64,000 bases of DNA. Origin: CBDCFV01 sp965216425 (GTDB lineage: Bacteria > Chloroflexota > Dehalococcoidia > Lucifugimonadales > UBA3495). This document shows, piece by piece, positions 34,507-42,728 of the stretch. The stretch spans positions 1,426,001 through 1,490,000 of the forward strand of contig CBDCFV010000007.1 in NCBI GenBank assembly GCA_965216425.1, given 5' to 3'. Within the stretch, counting starts at the first letter, position 1, and every line of letters begins with the position of its first letter. The translations under genes were made by a program, and so were the position numbers. The notes under the pieces are model-generated. The model was not told the DNA's origin. It saw nothing but the letters and a program-made list of their open reading frames with translations, and did not search any database.

Positions 34507-35133
34507 TCAGGCGACGGGCCGCCTCGACAAGTCCAAGTCCAAGGGTCCTCTTCCTTGAGCCAATTCGAATCCGGGTCTGGACGGCTCCATGAAAGTGATC
34601 GTCTCGTAGAAGTCGTCGAGCGGAACGAATACGCCGTTCTCTTCCGCCCACCGGCGCATCCGTTGATTACAGGAATGGGCCCATGAAAGGATTTCTACAC
34701 GCCATCCTCGACGGTGCATACGTTCCAAGGTGCTGTGGAAGCCGGCTCCCTCGGTGTAGCCGGCGCCGTCTCCGGTGAGCAACACGACTATGCCGGGGTC
34801 GCCGTTATAGTCCAAGGCATCTTCCAGCATCCGCAACTGAAGGACCCGGTCGGGGATTTCCTGTTCGCCACGCTCGGAACTGCCACGGTCGAACAATTGC
34901 ACCTCAACACCGTTGCTTTCCAACCTATTCCATAGCTGCCGCATCTCCGGCGGGACGGACCCAGCCGCAAACGCTTTCTGCACGCTGCGGTCGGCATGAG
35001 CCAACAGCAACATGTTGTCGAAGTGAATTCGTACCCTTTGGCGAGCATCCGGTCCTTCACCGCGTTCTTCCGCCAATCGCTGGGCTTCAATGAAAATATT
35101 GGAGTTATCCCAATAAATAAATACGCTATCCAA
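34507..35133 (-). CDS. NYN-domain putative RNase
   Basis: The protein, about 208 residues, begins with FIYWDNSNIFIEAQR, carrying the acidic residues at the start of an NYN (PIN-like) nuclease domain, and has VVLLTGDGAGYTEGAGF near 117-133 typical of the second acidic patch. NYN proteins are often RNA-processing or conflict nucleases. The TTG start at 35133 fits family similarity; a TTG at 35154 would add seven residues, and neither has a good ribosome site. The gene is isolated between a DUF35 gene and the tsaC operon on the opposite strand. Confidence 0.72.
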   Translation of the reverse strand: MDSVFIYWDNSNIFIEAQRLAEERGEGPDARQRVRIHFDNMLLLAHADRSVQKAFAAGSVPPEMRQLWNRLESNGVEVQLFDRGSSERGEQEIPDRVLQLRMLEDALDYNGDPGIVVLLTGDGAGYTEGAGFHSTLERMHRRGWRVEILSWAHSCNQRMRRWAEENGVFVPLDDFYETITFMEPSRPGFELAQGRGPLDLDLSRRPVA

Positions 35134-35393
35134 AGTACACCCGGCCCACGTCAATCAATCGAATGTCATAGATGTTTGATTACGTGTTGAGAATCACGAC
35201 CGTAGTCTTAAGTGTTTCGAGTATACCACCCTCCAATTCTTGCTACGGTGTCCCCAGACTTCCATTCCATCACGTGAAGGTATGTTGGGAACGGAGCAAA
35301 GGCTCCAGTGATACGTTGGCCGCGGAGACCCCAGGAGACTATGCTATACTCGCCATGTGGCTACCGAAAACTACAGCTTGGCGAATGTGACCG

Positions 35394-36005
35394 ATGCCTG
35401 TTGAGGTATCGCAACGTGAACTGGAAAGGGGCGTTCAGGCGCTCCGCGACGGCGGAGTCGTCGCATTTTCGACGGATACCCTGTACGGTTTGGGGGCGGA
35501 CGTTTTCAACCTGGACGCGCTGCAAAAGGTGTTCGATATAAAGGAAAGGCCCGCTGGGCTGGCGTTGCCGGTCCTCATCGACAGTTGGAAACAATTTGAG
35601 ACAGTGGCCGCCGATGTCACTCAGGTTGCCCGGACCTTGGCCGAGAAATATTGGCCTGGGCCGTTGACCTTGATAGTATCCAAGGCCGACGCAGTGCCGG
35701 ACTTGCTGACGGCTGGCGCGCCGACGGTGGCGGTGCGGGTGCCCGACCACCCGGTGCCCAGGGCATTGGCCCGGATGTTTGGCGGCCCCATCACCGGCAC
35801 GAGCGCGAACCGCAGCGGTGAACCCGACTTGAAGAGCTTGGAAGAACTGACGGCCCAAATGGGGTCCAGGGTCGACTACGTCGTTGCCGCTGGTCCGGTT
35901 CCGGCGGGCACGGCCTCCACGGTAATTGACATAACTGAGGATAGTCCCAAGCTGATACGCGAGGGAGCTTTACCGTTTAATGATATCGCCAGGCACTGGC
36001 GTTGA
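35394..36005 (+). CDS. tsaC: L-threonylcarbamoyladenylate synthase (TsaC/YrdC/Sua5)
   Basis: The 203-residue protein belongs to the YrdC family and makes threonylcarbamoyl-AMP for the t6A37 modification of tRNAs that read ANN codons. Visible hallmarks are FSTDTLYGLGADVFN near 23-37, IKERPAGLALPVLI near 48-61 (K and R of the KxRP site), WPGPLTLIV near 86 and GTSANRSGEPD near 133-143. The length fits the single-domain form without a Sua5 tail. It is first in the plus-strand block that ends with hflX, consistent with a housekeeping role. Confidence 0.9.
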   Translation: MPVEVSQRELERGVQALRDGGVVAFSTDTLYGLGADVFNLDALQKVFDIKERPAGLALPVLIDSWKQFETVAADVTQVARTLAEKYWPGPLTLIVSKADAVPDLLTAGAPTVAVRVPDHPVPRALARMFGGPITGTSANRSGEPDLKSLEELTAQMGSRVDYVVAAGPVPAGTASTVIDITEDSPKLIREGALPFNDIARHWR

Positions 36006-36060
36006 AGTGGCGACCAAGGCCACGTTACCCGAAACTTTTTGAAATGTTGGAAGGGCGGCA

Positions 36061-37074
36061 GTGATCCCCAAGTATGAAGCTTACCAACAGGCGTTGGACC
36101 AAGAATTGAGGGACGTGTTCGAGTCCCGCCAAGGCTTCCTGTACGACGTGCTGCGTTATCACTTGGGGTGGGTCGACCAGGCCAAGCAGCCGGTTGCCGG
36201 GGCCTCGCCGCTCAATTTTCAGGCTGCGATTGTCTTCGCCGCCTGCGACGCCCTCGCAAACGACTTTCATCAAGCTGCCCCAGCCGCCGCCGCGGTGGAG
36301 TTGGTGCATAACTTCACCCTCGTGCATGGAGACGTGCAGTCCCCCAGGACTGTTGCAGAAGACCGGCCAAGCGTGTGGTGGGTATGGGGTCCCGCCCAAG
36401 CCATCAACGCCGGGGACGGGTTGCACGCCCTGGGACGCACAACTATAATGCGCCTGGCTCAGCGGGACGTGCCTGCGGAGCGGGTGTTGCGCTCCGTTCT
36501 GGCTCTGGACCGAGCCTGCTTGGCTCTTTGTGAAGGGCAGTTCCTTGACTTGGACTTCCAAGACCGGTTGATGGTAACCAGCGGCGCCTACTACGATATG
36601 ATAGGTCGGAAAACGGGCGCCCTTGCCGGTTGCGCCGCCGAGATAGGCGCAGTCGCCGCCGGAGCCGACGATGCAGTCTGCGACAGTTTCTATCAAGCGG
36701 GGCGCTCCCTTGGAATGGCGTGGCAGGTCAGCTTGGACGTAGCCGATCTATGGGGCCAAAGCGGTGACGGGATGACCCCCAACAACCTGCTGAATAAGAA
36801 GAAGAGCCTGCCGCTGATTCATACGCTGGAAAACTCCCCCATATCTACTAAACGCGAGTTGGGCAACATTTACGCCAAGCGTGTGCTGGAGCCTGACGAC
36901 GCTGCCCGAATAATCGCCATCCTGGACGATGCCGACGCCCGCGGTTTTGCTGAACAGAAGGCCGCGGAACTTGCTCAAGAGGCGCTGGACGGATTCAAAG
37001 CGGCGGGAGTGTCCGACGACCGGTTGGATTCTATCCACGATATTACTAAGTGGGCTTTAGAAGGAAATGGCTAA
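36061..37074 (+). CDS. Polyprenyl synthetase homologue with eroded aspartate-rich motifs
   Basis: The 337-residue product aligns by pattern with (geranylgeranyl) diphosphate synthases: ELVHNFTLVHGDVQSP near 80-95 stands where ELxHNxxLxHDDIxD belongs, WWVWGPAQAINAGDGLHALG near 106-125 is kept, and SLDVADLWGQ near 224-233 stands for the second motif. The first aspartate motif is therefore HGDVQS, with the first and last Asp lost, and the second is LDVAD, with one lost. RRGRP reads VAEDRP. Mg-dependent prenyl transfer may be weakened or the protein may be a non-catalytic subunit. The GTG start has AAGGG upstream, and the stop overlaps pgk by 8 bases, so the two are coupled. Confidence 0.75.
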   Translation: MIPKYEAYQQALDQELRDVFESRQGFLYDVLRYHLGWVDQAKQPVAGASPLNFQAAIVFAACDALANDFHQAAPAAAAVELVHNFTLVHGDVQSPRTVAEDRPSVWWVWGPAQAINAGDGLHALGRTTIMRLAQRDVPAERVLRSVLALDRACLALCEGQFLDLDFQDRLMVTSGAYYDMIGRKTGALAGCAAEIGAVAAGADDAVCDSFYQAGRSLGMAWQVSLDVADLWGQSGDGMTPNNLLNKKKSLPLIHTLENSPISTKRELGNIYAKRVLEPDDAARIIAILDDADARGFAEQKAAELAQEALDGFKAAGVSDDRLDSIHDITKWALEGNG

Positions 37075-38263
37075 ACGCAGTCTTCACAATCTTGACGTAG
37101 ATGGGAAGCGAGTCTTGGTGAGGGTCGATTTCAACGTCCCTATTGAACAGGGAGTTGAGGCAATCGCCCTTTACGACCAACGCCTCCGTGCCACTTTGCC
37201 TACTATTCGTTACTTGATTGACAAGGGCAGCCGCGTCATCCTTTGCTCCCATTTGGGCCGCCCTCGAGGGCAAGTTGTGGAAGAACTGAGGTTGGCTCCC
37301 GTTGGAGACCGTTTGGCTGTCCTGCTTGACCACCCTGTTCGCAGCCTGCCGCATGTTTACGGCTCGGAAGTTGAGGCCGCCATCGCCGGTATGGCAGCCG
37401 GAGACGTTGTGCTGCTTGAGAATTTGCGCTTCGACGCTGGTGAAGAGAAAAACTCGCCCGAATTTTCCCAAGCGTTGGCCGGCTTGGCCGACGCCTTCGT
37501 GATGGATGCCTTCGCCGTGGCCCACCGCGCCCACGCCTCTACCGTCGGGATTACCGAATATTTGCCTTCGGCTATGGGGTTCCTCGTTGAGAAGGAAGTC
37601 AACTCTATGGGTCGTGCATTGGAGTCTCCGGAGAAGCCACTGGCGGCTTTGATGGGGGGAGCGAAGGTAAGCGACAAAATACTGGTGCTGGAAAATCTCC
37701 TGAGTAAGCTGGACCACCTGTTCATCGGTGGCGGGATGTGCGTCACCTTCCTGAACGCCATGGGCCGCAACACCGGGGCCTCCCGTATCGAAGAGGACCG
37801 GCTGGACTTCGCCAAGGAAATCCTGGAACGAGCCAAGGAACACTCCATCGATGTTCACCTTCCCAAGGAGGTCGTGGTGGCCAGCGAGTTTGGTCCCTCG
37901 CCGGCCTCGGTTCAAACCGTGGCCGCTGATCGAGTCCCCGACGGGACCTTTATCATGGATATTGCGCCCGCAGCCGCAGATGAGTTTGTGCGTGGCTTGG
38001 TCGGCTGCAAGACCATCATCTGGAACGGTCCCATGGGTGTGTTCGAGATGGACCGTTTTAGCGAGGGGACCCGCGTGGTAGCCCAAGCCATCGCAGACCG
38101 GGAAGGGGTGACGACAGTTGTCGGCGGCGGCTCCACTGCGGAAGCAGTGGAGGCGTTGGGCCTGATGGACAAAATGACGCACGTTTCCACCGGTGGGGGC
38201 GCGTCGCTGGAGTTCTTGGAAGGAAAGGAACTGCCGGGCATCGCCGCGCTGCCTGAAGCGTAG
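37067..38263 (+). CDS. pgk: Phosphoglycerate kinase
   Basis: The 398-residue enzyme makes ATP from 1,3-bisphosphoglycerate in lower glycolysis. It has RVDFNVP near 20-26, YDQRLRATLPTI near 37-48 (catalytic Arg), SHLGRPRG near 62-69, LLENLRFDAGEEKN near 118-131, AVAHRAHAS near 149-157 (family usually GTAHRAHAS), WNGPMGVFE near 321 and GGGSTAEAV near 355. The length is normal. It starts inside the end of the polyprenyl-synthase-like gene (8-base overlap), an unusual coupling. Further glycolysis genes (apgM, tpiA) follow within 3 kb on the same strand. Confidence 0.95.
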   Translation: MAKRSLHNLDVDGKRVLVRVDFNVPIEQGVEAIALYDQRLRATLPTIRYLIDKGSRVILCSHLGRPRGQVVEELRLAPVGDRLAVLLDHPVRSLPHVYGSEVEAAIAGMAAGDVVLLENLRFDAGEEKNSPEFSQALAGLADAFVMDAFAVAHRAHASTVGITEYLPSAMGFLVEKEVNSMGRALESPEKPLAALMGGAKVSDKILVLENLLSKLDHLFIGGGMCVTFLNAMGRNTGASRIEEDRLDFAKEILERAKEHSIDVHLPKEVVVASEFGPSPASVQTVAADRVPDGTFIMDIAPAAADEFVRGLVGCKTIIWNGPMGVFEMDRFSEGTRVVAQAIADREGVTTVVGGGSTAEAVEALGLMDKMTHVSTGGGASLEFLEGKELPGIAALPEA

Positions 38264-38315
38264 CACTACTTGGGCCATGACTTCACATAACCCTGAACGA
38301 CGAATGAGTTAACCG

Positions 38316-38660
38316 ATGCCATACGATGCAGACTTGGTCTGGCGTCTAAGGAAGTTGATCGAGTGCCGTTCGGGGATAGAAGAAAAGAGGATGTTCGGCG
38401 GTGTGGCTTTCATGGTCGGCGGGAACATGTGCTTCTGCGTACACCGTGACAACTTGATTGTGCGCGTGGGCCCCGATCGTTATGAAGAGTCTCTGGCGCT
38501 TCCCCATACAGGGCCCATGGACATTACCGGTCGACCCATGAAAGGCTGGGTTATGGTTGACGCCGAAGGGATCAGTACCGATGCCGCGCTTCAGCAATGG
38601 ATAGGAGAGGGGCTTGCGTTCGGCGCCGCCCTGCCCGACAAGAAGACCGTCAAGAAATAG
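38316..38660 (+). CDS. TfoX/Sxy N-terminal domain protein
   Basis: The 114-residue protein begins LVWRLRKLIECRSGIEEKRMFGG, with the KRMFGGVAFMVGGNMCFCV core typical of the TfoX N-terminal domain. It lacks the TfoX C-terminal domain. In Proteobacteria TfoX/Sxy regulates competence with CRP; for short standalone members, the role is unknown. It lies between pgk and apgM on the same strand and may be carried along in the operon. Confidence 0.82.
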   Translation: MPYDADLVWRLRKLIECRSGIEEKRMFGGVAFMVGGNMCFCVHRDNLIVRVGPDRYEESLALPHTGPMDITGRPMKGWVMVDAEGISTDAALQQWIGEGLAFGAALPDKKTVKK

Positions 38661-38737
38661 CCTGGACGAGGAAGATGTAATGCCCGGCCTCTGATTACGC
38701 CGGGTGGCCCAAAAGACTGATTGCACAGGGATTAGGG

Positions 38738-39943
38738 ATGATCGACCAGCAAGAACTACGCGACTGTTACGTTCCCACCCCTACCAAGATTGTCATGCTG
38801 GTAGTGGACGGCTTGGGAGGTTTGGCGCACCCGGACACCGGCCTGTCTGAGTTGGAGACCGCCCACACGCCCAACCTCGACGCCATGGCCAAGGAAAGCG
38901 CCTGCGGCTTGACTACACCGGTATTGCCGGGCGTGGCTCCCGGCAGCGGTCCGGGGCACTTGGCGCTGTTCGGGTATGACCCGTTGAAGCACCAAATTGG
39001 CCGGGGTGTCCTGGAGGCGTTGGGGATTGATATAGAACTCCAGCCCGGCGACGTGGCCGCCCGCGGGAACTTCTGCACCGTAGACGGAAACGGGCTCTTG
39101 GTGGACCGCCGCGCGGGACGCATCTCCACCGAGCTTAGCGCCCCGCTTTGTGAGCGGTTGGACCGTATTGAGATGGACGGTGTGGAGTTGCGTATCTACC
39201 CGGTGCAGGACTACCGGTTCGTGCTGCACCTGCGGGGAGAAGGGCTTTCGGAATTGGTTTCCGAGACCGACCCCCAGGTCACCGGAGCCGCCGCCCTGCC
39301 TGTACGCGCGCTTTCACCCGAGGCGGAGAAGACGGCCGCCTTGGTGAACGGGTTTGTTGATCAAGCGAGCCGTCTACTGGCTGAAGAAGACCGTGCCAAT
39401 ATGGTGCTGCTTCGCGGTTTCGCCCAGTTGCCGAGTCTGCCCCCTATGGGCGATGTCTACCGGTTGGACCCGGTGGGAATCGCCGCTTATCCCATGTATC
39501 GGGGCTTGGCAACCGTGTCCGGGATGAGAGTGATTCCGACGGGCCGAACCTTTGGCGATGAAGTCGATACTTTGCGGGAGCACTACGACGATCACGACTT
39601 CTTCTTCATCCACTACAAGCCCGCTGACGCCGCCGGCGAGGACGGGGATTTCGACGCCAAGGTAAAGCGGTTGGAGGAGTTGGACCCCTTCATCCCACAG
39701 ATTCGCGCCCTCGAACCTGACGTGCTCATGGTGGCCGGTGACCACGCTACACCCGCAATCATGGCGGCACATAGCTGGCACCCGGTGCCCTTCATGCTTC
39801 ACTCCAGACTCACCAAGGGTGAAGGTGTGCCCACCTTCGACGAACGGGCTTGCGGCCAAGGCTCCGTTGGGCGTATCCAAGCCACGCAGGTCATGCTGCT
39901 GGCCATGTCGCACGCGGGGAAACTCACCAAGTTTGGCCCCTAG
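38738..39943 (+). CDS. apgM: 2,3-bisphosphoglycerate-independent phosphoglycerate mutase, archaeal type
   Basis: The 401-residue enzyme of the alkaline phosphatase superfamily interconverts 3- and 2-phosphoglycerate. Visible are VMLVVDGLGGL near 18-28 (metal Asp), the GVAPGSGPGHLALFGYDP loop near 66-83 which contains the presumed nucleophilic Ser, HYKPADAAGEDGDFDAK near 289-305, and MVAGDHATPAI near 329-339 with HSWHPVP near 344-350, the metal-binding histidines. It is the ApgM-type rather than the longer bacterial GpmI. It lies with pgk and tpiA, completing the lower glycolysis set. Confidence 0.92.
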   Translation: MIDQQELRDCYVPTPTKIVMLVVDGLGGLAHPDTGLSELETAHTPNLDAMAKESACGLTTPVLPGVAPGSGPGHLALFGYDPLKHQIGRGVLEALGIDIELQPGDVAARGNFCTVDGNGLLVDRRAGRISTELSAPLCERLDRIEMDGVELRIYPVQDYRFVLHLRGEGLSELVSETDPQVTGAAALPVRALSPEAEKTAALVNGFVDQASRLLAEEDRANMVLLRGFAQLPSLPPMGDVYRLDPVGIAAYPMYRGLATVSGMRVIPTGRTFGDEVDTLREHYDDHDFFFIHYKPADAAGEDGDFDAKVKRLEELDPFIPQIRALEPDVLMVAGDHATPAIMAAHSWHPVPFMLHSRLTKGEGVPTFDERACGQGSVGRIQATQVMLLAMSHAGKLTKFGP

Positions 39944-39973
39944 ACGTTTCTGCAGGCGGAGGAGGTTGAGCCG

Positions 39974-40726
39974 ATGCGGGCCCCAACCATAGCAGCCAAC
40001 TGGAAGATGAACACCACCGTGGATGAAGCTGTCCGGTTGGCCGCGGCAGTCAGGGACGGCCTCCCAGCCGAATGCACTGCTGACGTTATCCTTTGTCCTC
40101 CCTTTATATCCCTGCAATCCGTAAAGGGTTTTGTGGACGGCTCGGCCATCAAAGTCGGTGCTCAAAACATGTACTGCGAACCCAGCGGTGCATTCACCGG
40201 GGAGACATCGCCGCTCATGTTGCAAGGCATCTGCGACTACGTGATGTTGGGCCACTCGGAGCGCCGCCAGATTTTTGGTGAGACTGACGAACTGGTCAAC
40301 CGCAAGGTCAAAGCGGCCTTTGCCCACGGCCTGAAGCCCATCCTGTGCGTTGGAGAGACTCTGGAGCAGCGGGAAGCGGGTGAGGCCGGGGCCGTAGTGG
40401 ACAAGCAGTTGCGCACTGCCTTGGATGGCATAGTTGACATAAGCGGCCTGCTGGTCGCTTATGAACCGGTATGGGCAATTGGCGCCGGCCAGGCCGCTAC
40501 CCCTGAAATCGCTGCCGACATCATGGGCGGAGCCCTGCAATCGTCGCTGGTTTCCATGTATGCGGCACCGGCCGCTGAAGTGCCCCTTCTGTACGGCGGC
40601 AGCGTGAATGGAGACAACGTCGCAGGGTTCTTGGGACATGATTGTATCCACGGGGCGCTTGTCGGGGGCGCCAGCTTGCAGGCCGACCAGTTCCTGCGAA
40701 TTGTTCAAGTTGCCGCCAACGCCTAG
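39974..40726 (+). CDS. tpiA: Triosephosphate isomerase
   Basis: The 250-residue TIM-barrel enzyme interconverts DHAP and GAP. It has AANWKMN near 7-13 (catalytic Lys), MLGHSERR near 92-99 (catalytic His), LVAYEPVWAIGAG near 160-172 (catalytic Glu) and LYGGSVNGDN near 204-213 with GGASLQADQF near 228. The length is standard. GGAGG lies before the ATG. It follows apgM by 30 bases. Confidence 0.95.
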   Translation: MRAPTIAANWKMNTTVDEAVRLAAAVRDGLPAECTADVILCPPFISLQSVKGFVDGSAIKVGAQNMYCEPSGAFTGETSPLMLQGICDYVMLGHSERRQIFGETDELVNRKVKAAFAHGLKPILCVGETLEQREAGEAGAVVDKQLRTALDGIVDISGLLVAYEPVWAIGAGQAATPEIAADIMGGALQSSLVSMYAAPAAEVPLLYGGSVNGDNVAGFLGHDCIHGALVGGASLQADQFLRIVQVAANA

Positions 40727-40768
40727 ACTGTATTCCCTCAATTGTCGCTGCCAAGCCGTCCAGCTTTC

Positions 40769-41740
40769 ATGCGAATTCCGCACCCCCACGTGACTCCCGC
40801 CGCTCCACCCATCGTTGCTGTTGTCGGCCCCACAGCCGTGGGCAAGACACGGCTGGCCATATCCTTGGCGCGCCGGTTCAACGGGGAGATCGTCAACGCC
40901 GACAGCCGGCAAGTCTATCGGTTGATGTCTATCGGCACAGCGAAACCCATGCCGGCGGAGCGGGCTGAAGCTCGTCATCACCTTGTCGATATCCTCGACC
41001 CCAATGAAAGCTTTGGCTTGGGGCTATTCTTGAAGCTGGCCCACGACGCAATAGGTGATATAGCCACCCGCGGCCGCCTGCCCATAGTCTCCGGTGGTAC
41101 GGGTCAATACGTTTGGGGACTGCTGGAAGGCCGGCAAGTGCCAGAAGTCCCGCCGGACCCCGCGTTCAGGCAACGGCTGGAGCAAATGGCCTCCGAAGGG
41201 GGTGGTGAGGCGCTGCACGCAAGATTGCAGGAAGTGGACCCGGACAGGGCCGCTGCCCTGGACCCTCGCAACGTGCGCCGGGTTATCCGCGCCTTGGAAA
41301 TCCACCAAGCCACCGGACGGAAACCGTCGAATATGGGAAAAAGGGAAGCCCTGCCCTTCCCAACGCTGGTTATAGGGTTGACCATGGAACGACAGGAGCT
41401 ATACCGGCGGATAGACGCCAGGGTTGACGATATGATGGCTGAAGGGTTGTTGGAAGAGGTGCGGGAACTGGCCGCGGAGGGCTATGCTCCGGGACAAGGA
41501 GCGTTGGGCAGTCCCGGATACCGGGAGTTGGGGGAGTACTTGTCAGGCCAGACCTGCTTGGATGAAGCGGTTCGCCGAACAAAGACCCAGACCCACCGGA
41601 TGGCCCGCCGGCAGTACACATGGTTCAAGCCAAACGATCTCGGAATCCACTGGCTGGACGCTGCCGCCGCCAACCTGGATGAGGCGGCGGCGGGGCTCGT
41701 CGCCGAATTCCTGGACGCCAATCCCCCTGTGTTACAATAA
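40769..41740 (+). CDS. miaA: tRNA dimethylallyltransferase
   Basis: The product, 323 residues from the ATG at 40769, adds a dimethylallyl group to A37 of tRNAs that read UNN codons. It has the P-loop GPTAVGKT near 20-27, NADSRQVYRLMSIGTAKP near 43-60, RHHLVDILDPNE near 70-81, SGGTGQYVWGLLEG near 106-119 and the C-terminal RRQYTWFK near 285-292. A TTG at 40742 would extend it by 9 residues; neither start has a clear ribosome site. It depends on the same isoprenoid pool as the polyprenyl-synthase homologue upstream. Confidence 0.9.
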   Translation: MRIPHPHVTPAAPPIVAVVGPTAVGKTRLAISLARRFNGEIVNADSRQVYRLMSIGTAKPMPAERAEARHHLVDILDPNESFGLGLFLKLAHDAIGDIATRGRLPIVSGGTGQYVWGLLEGRQVPEVPPDPAFRQRLEQMASEGGGEALHARLQEVDPDRAAALDPRNVRRVIRALEIHQATGRKPSNMGKREALPFPTLVIGLTMERQELYRRIDARVDDMMAEGLLEEVRELAAEGYAPGQGALGSPGYRELGEYLSGQTCLDEAVRRTKTQTHRMARRQYTWFKPNDLGIHWLDAAAANLDEAAAGLVAEFLDANPPVLQ

Positions 41741-41768
41741 CCTCGCCTCAAAGGGAGGAGCCAAGCCC

Positions 41769-42623
41769 ATGAAATTCACCAAAATGGAAGGCGCGGGGAA
41801 CGACTATATCTATGTCGATGCCCGTTCCATGGATCTGGACTGGCCCGAATTGTCCCGCAAGATGAGCGACCGTCACTTCGGCATTGGAGGCGACGGGCTG
41901 ATACTCATCAAGGGCTCTGACATCGCCGACCTCAAGATGAGCATGTTCAACGCCGATGGCTCCGAAGGGGAGATGTGTGGGAACGGGATCCGGTGCTTCG
42001 CCAAGTACGCCATCGAGCATGAAATTGTGCCTCCGCCAACCAACGGACTGAACGTGGAGACCCTGGCTGGAGTGCGTAATATTGTCCCCAAGTACCATGG
42101 CAGCATCATCAGCGGCGCCAGGGTATCCATGGGTGCTCCGATCCTGGAACCCGACTTGGTCCCAGTGGCATTGGAGCCTGCCGAAACCTACAGGACCGGG
42201 CCGGTGCTCGACTATCCCTTCGAAATGGATGGGCGGGGTCTGCCCCTCAGCTTTGTTTCCATGGGCAACCCCCATGCCGTTACCTTCATCGAGCAACCGG
42301 TGGCCGACTTCCCGCTGCATACTATCGGTCCCAAGGTCGAACACCATCCCATATTCCCTCGGCGGGTCAACTTCGAGATCGTCAACGTTATAGGGCCGGG
42401 ACGGCTCGACGCCCGCGTGTGGGAACGGGGTTCCGGTGAGACCTTGGCCTGTGGCACCGGCGCCTGCGGCATAGCAGTGGCAGCCCGCTTGGCCGGTATC
42501 TGTGACGACAAGGTTGACATAAAACTACCCGGCGGCACACTGACAATCGAGTGGGACGGCACAGGAGAGGTCTTCCTGGAAGGGCCGGCAGTAGAAGTGT
42601 TCACCGGGGAATGGTCGGTTTGA
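41769..42623 (+). CDS. dapF: Diaminopimelate epimerase
   Basis: The 284-residue enzyme converts LL- to meso-diaminopimelate for lysine and peptidoglycan. The two catalytic cysteines are visible in EMCGNGIRCF near 71-80 and LACGTGACG near 227-235; GAGNDYIYVD near 9-18 and MGNPHAV near 164-170 are also typical. GGAGG precedes the ATG. It lies 28 bases after miaA and 105 before dapL, the enzyme that makes its substrate. Confidence 0.94.
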   Translation: MKFTKMEGAGNDYIYVDARSMDLDWPELSRKMSDRHFGIGGDGLILIKGSDIADLKMSMFNADGSEGEMCGNGIRCFAKYAIEHEIVPPPTNGLNVETLAGVRNIVPKYHGSIISGARVSMGAPILEPDLVPVALEPAETYRTGPVLDYPFEMDGRGLPLSFVSMGNPHAVTFIEQPVADFPLHTIGPKVEHHPIFPRRVNFEIVNVIGPGRLDARVWERGSGETLACGTGACGIAVAARLAGICDDKVDIKLPGGTLTIEWDGTGEVFLEGPAVEVFTGEWSV

Positions 42624-42728
42624 TGCCCGGCGTTGGAGTCAAATGTTCAAGACTTGAGAATGTGTCGAGAGGATTTCGAGCAGACGTGAGATCGGATCCC
42701 TATTACAACAAAGAAGAGGACCACTGAT

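Noticed and set aside
37046..38278. 410-residue open frame on the minus strand
   Set aside because: It is antisense to pgk, whose motifs are intact; no independent evidence.
39374..40981. 535-residue open frame on the minus strand
   Set aside because: It lies opposite apgM, tpiA and miaA, all with clear catalytic motifs; it shows no family motif and has no ribosome site. It is a shadow of high GC.
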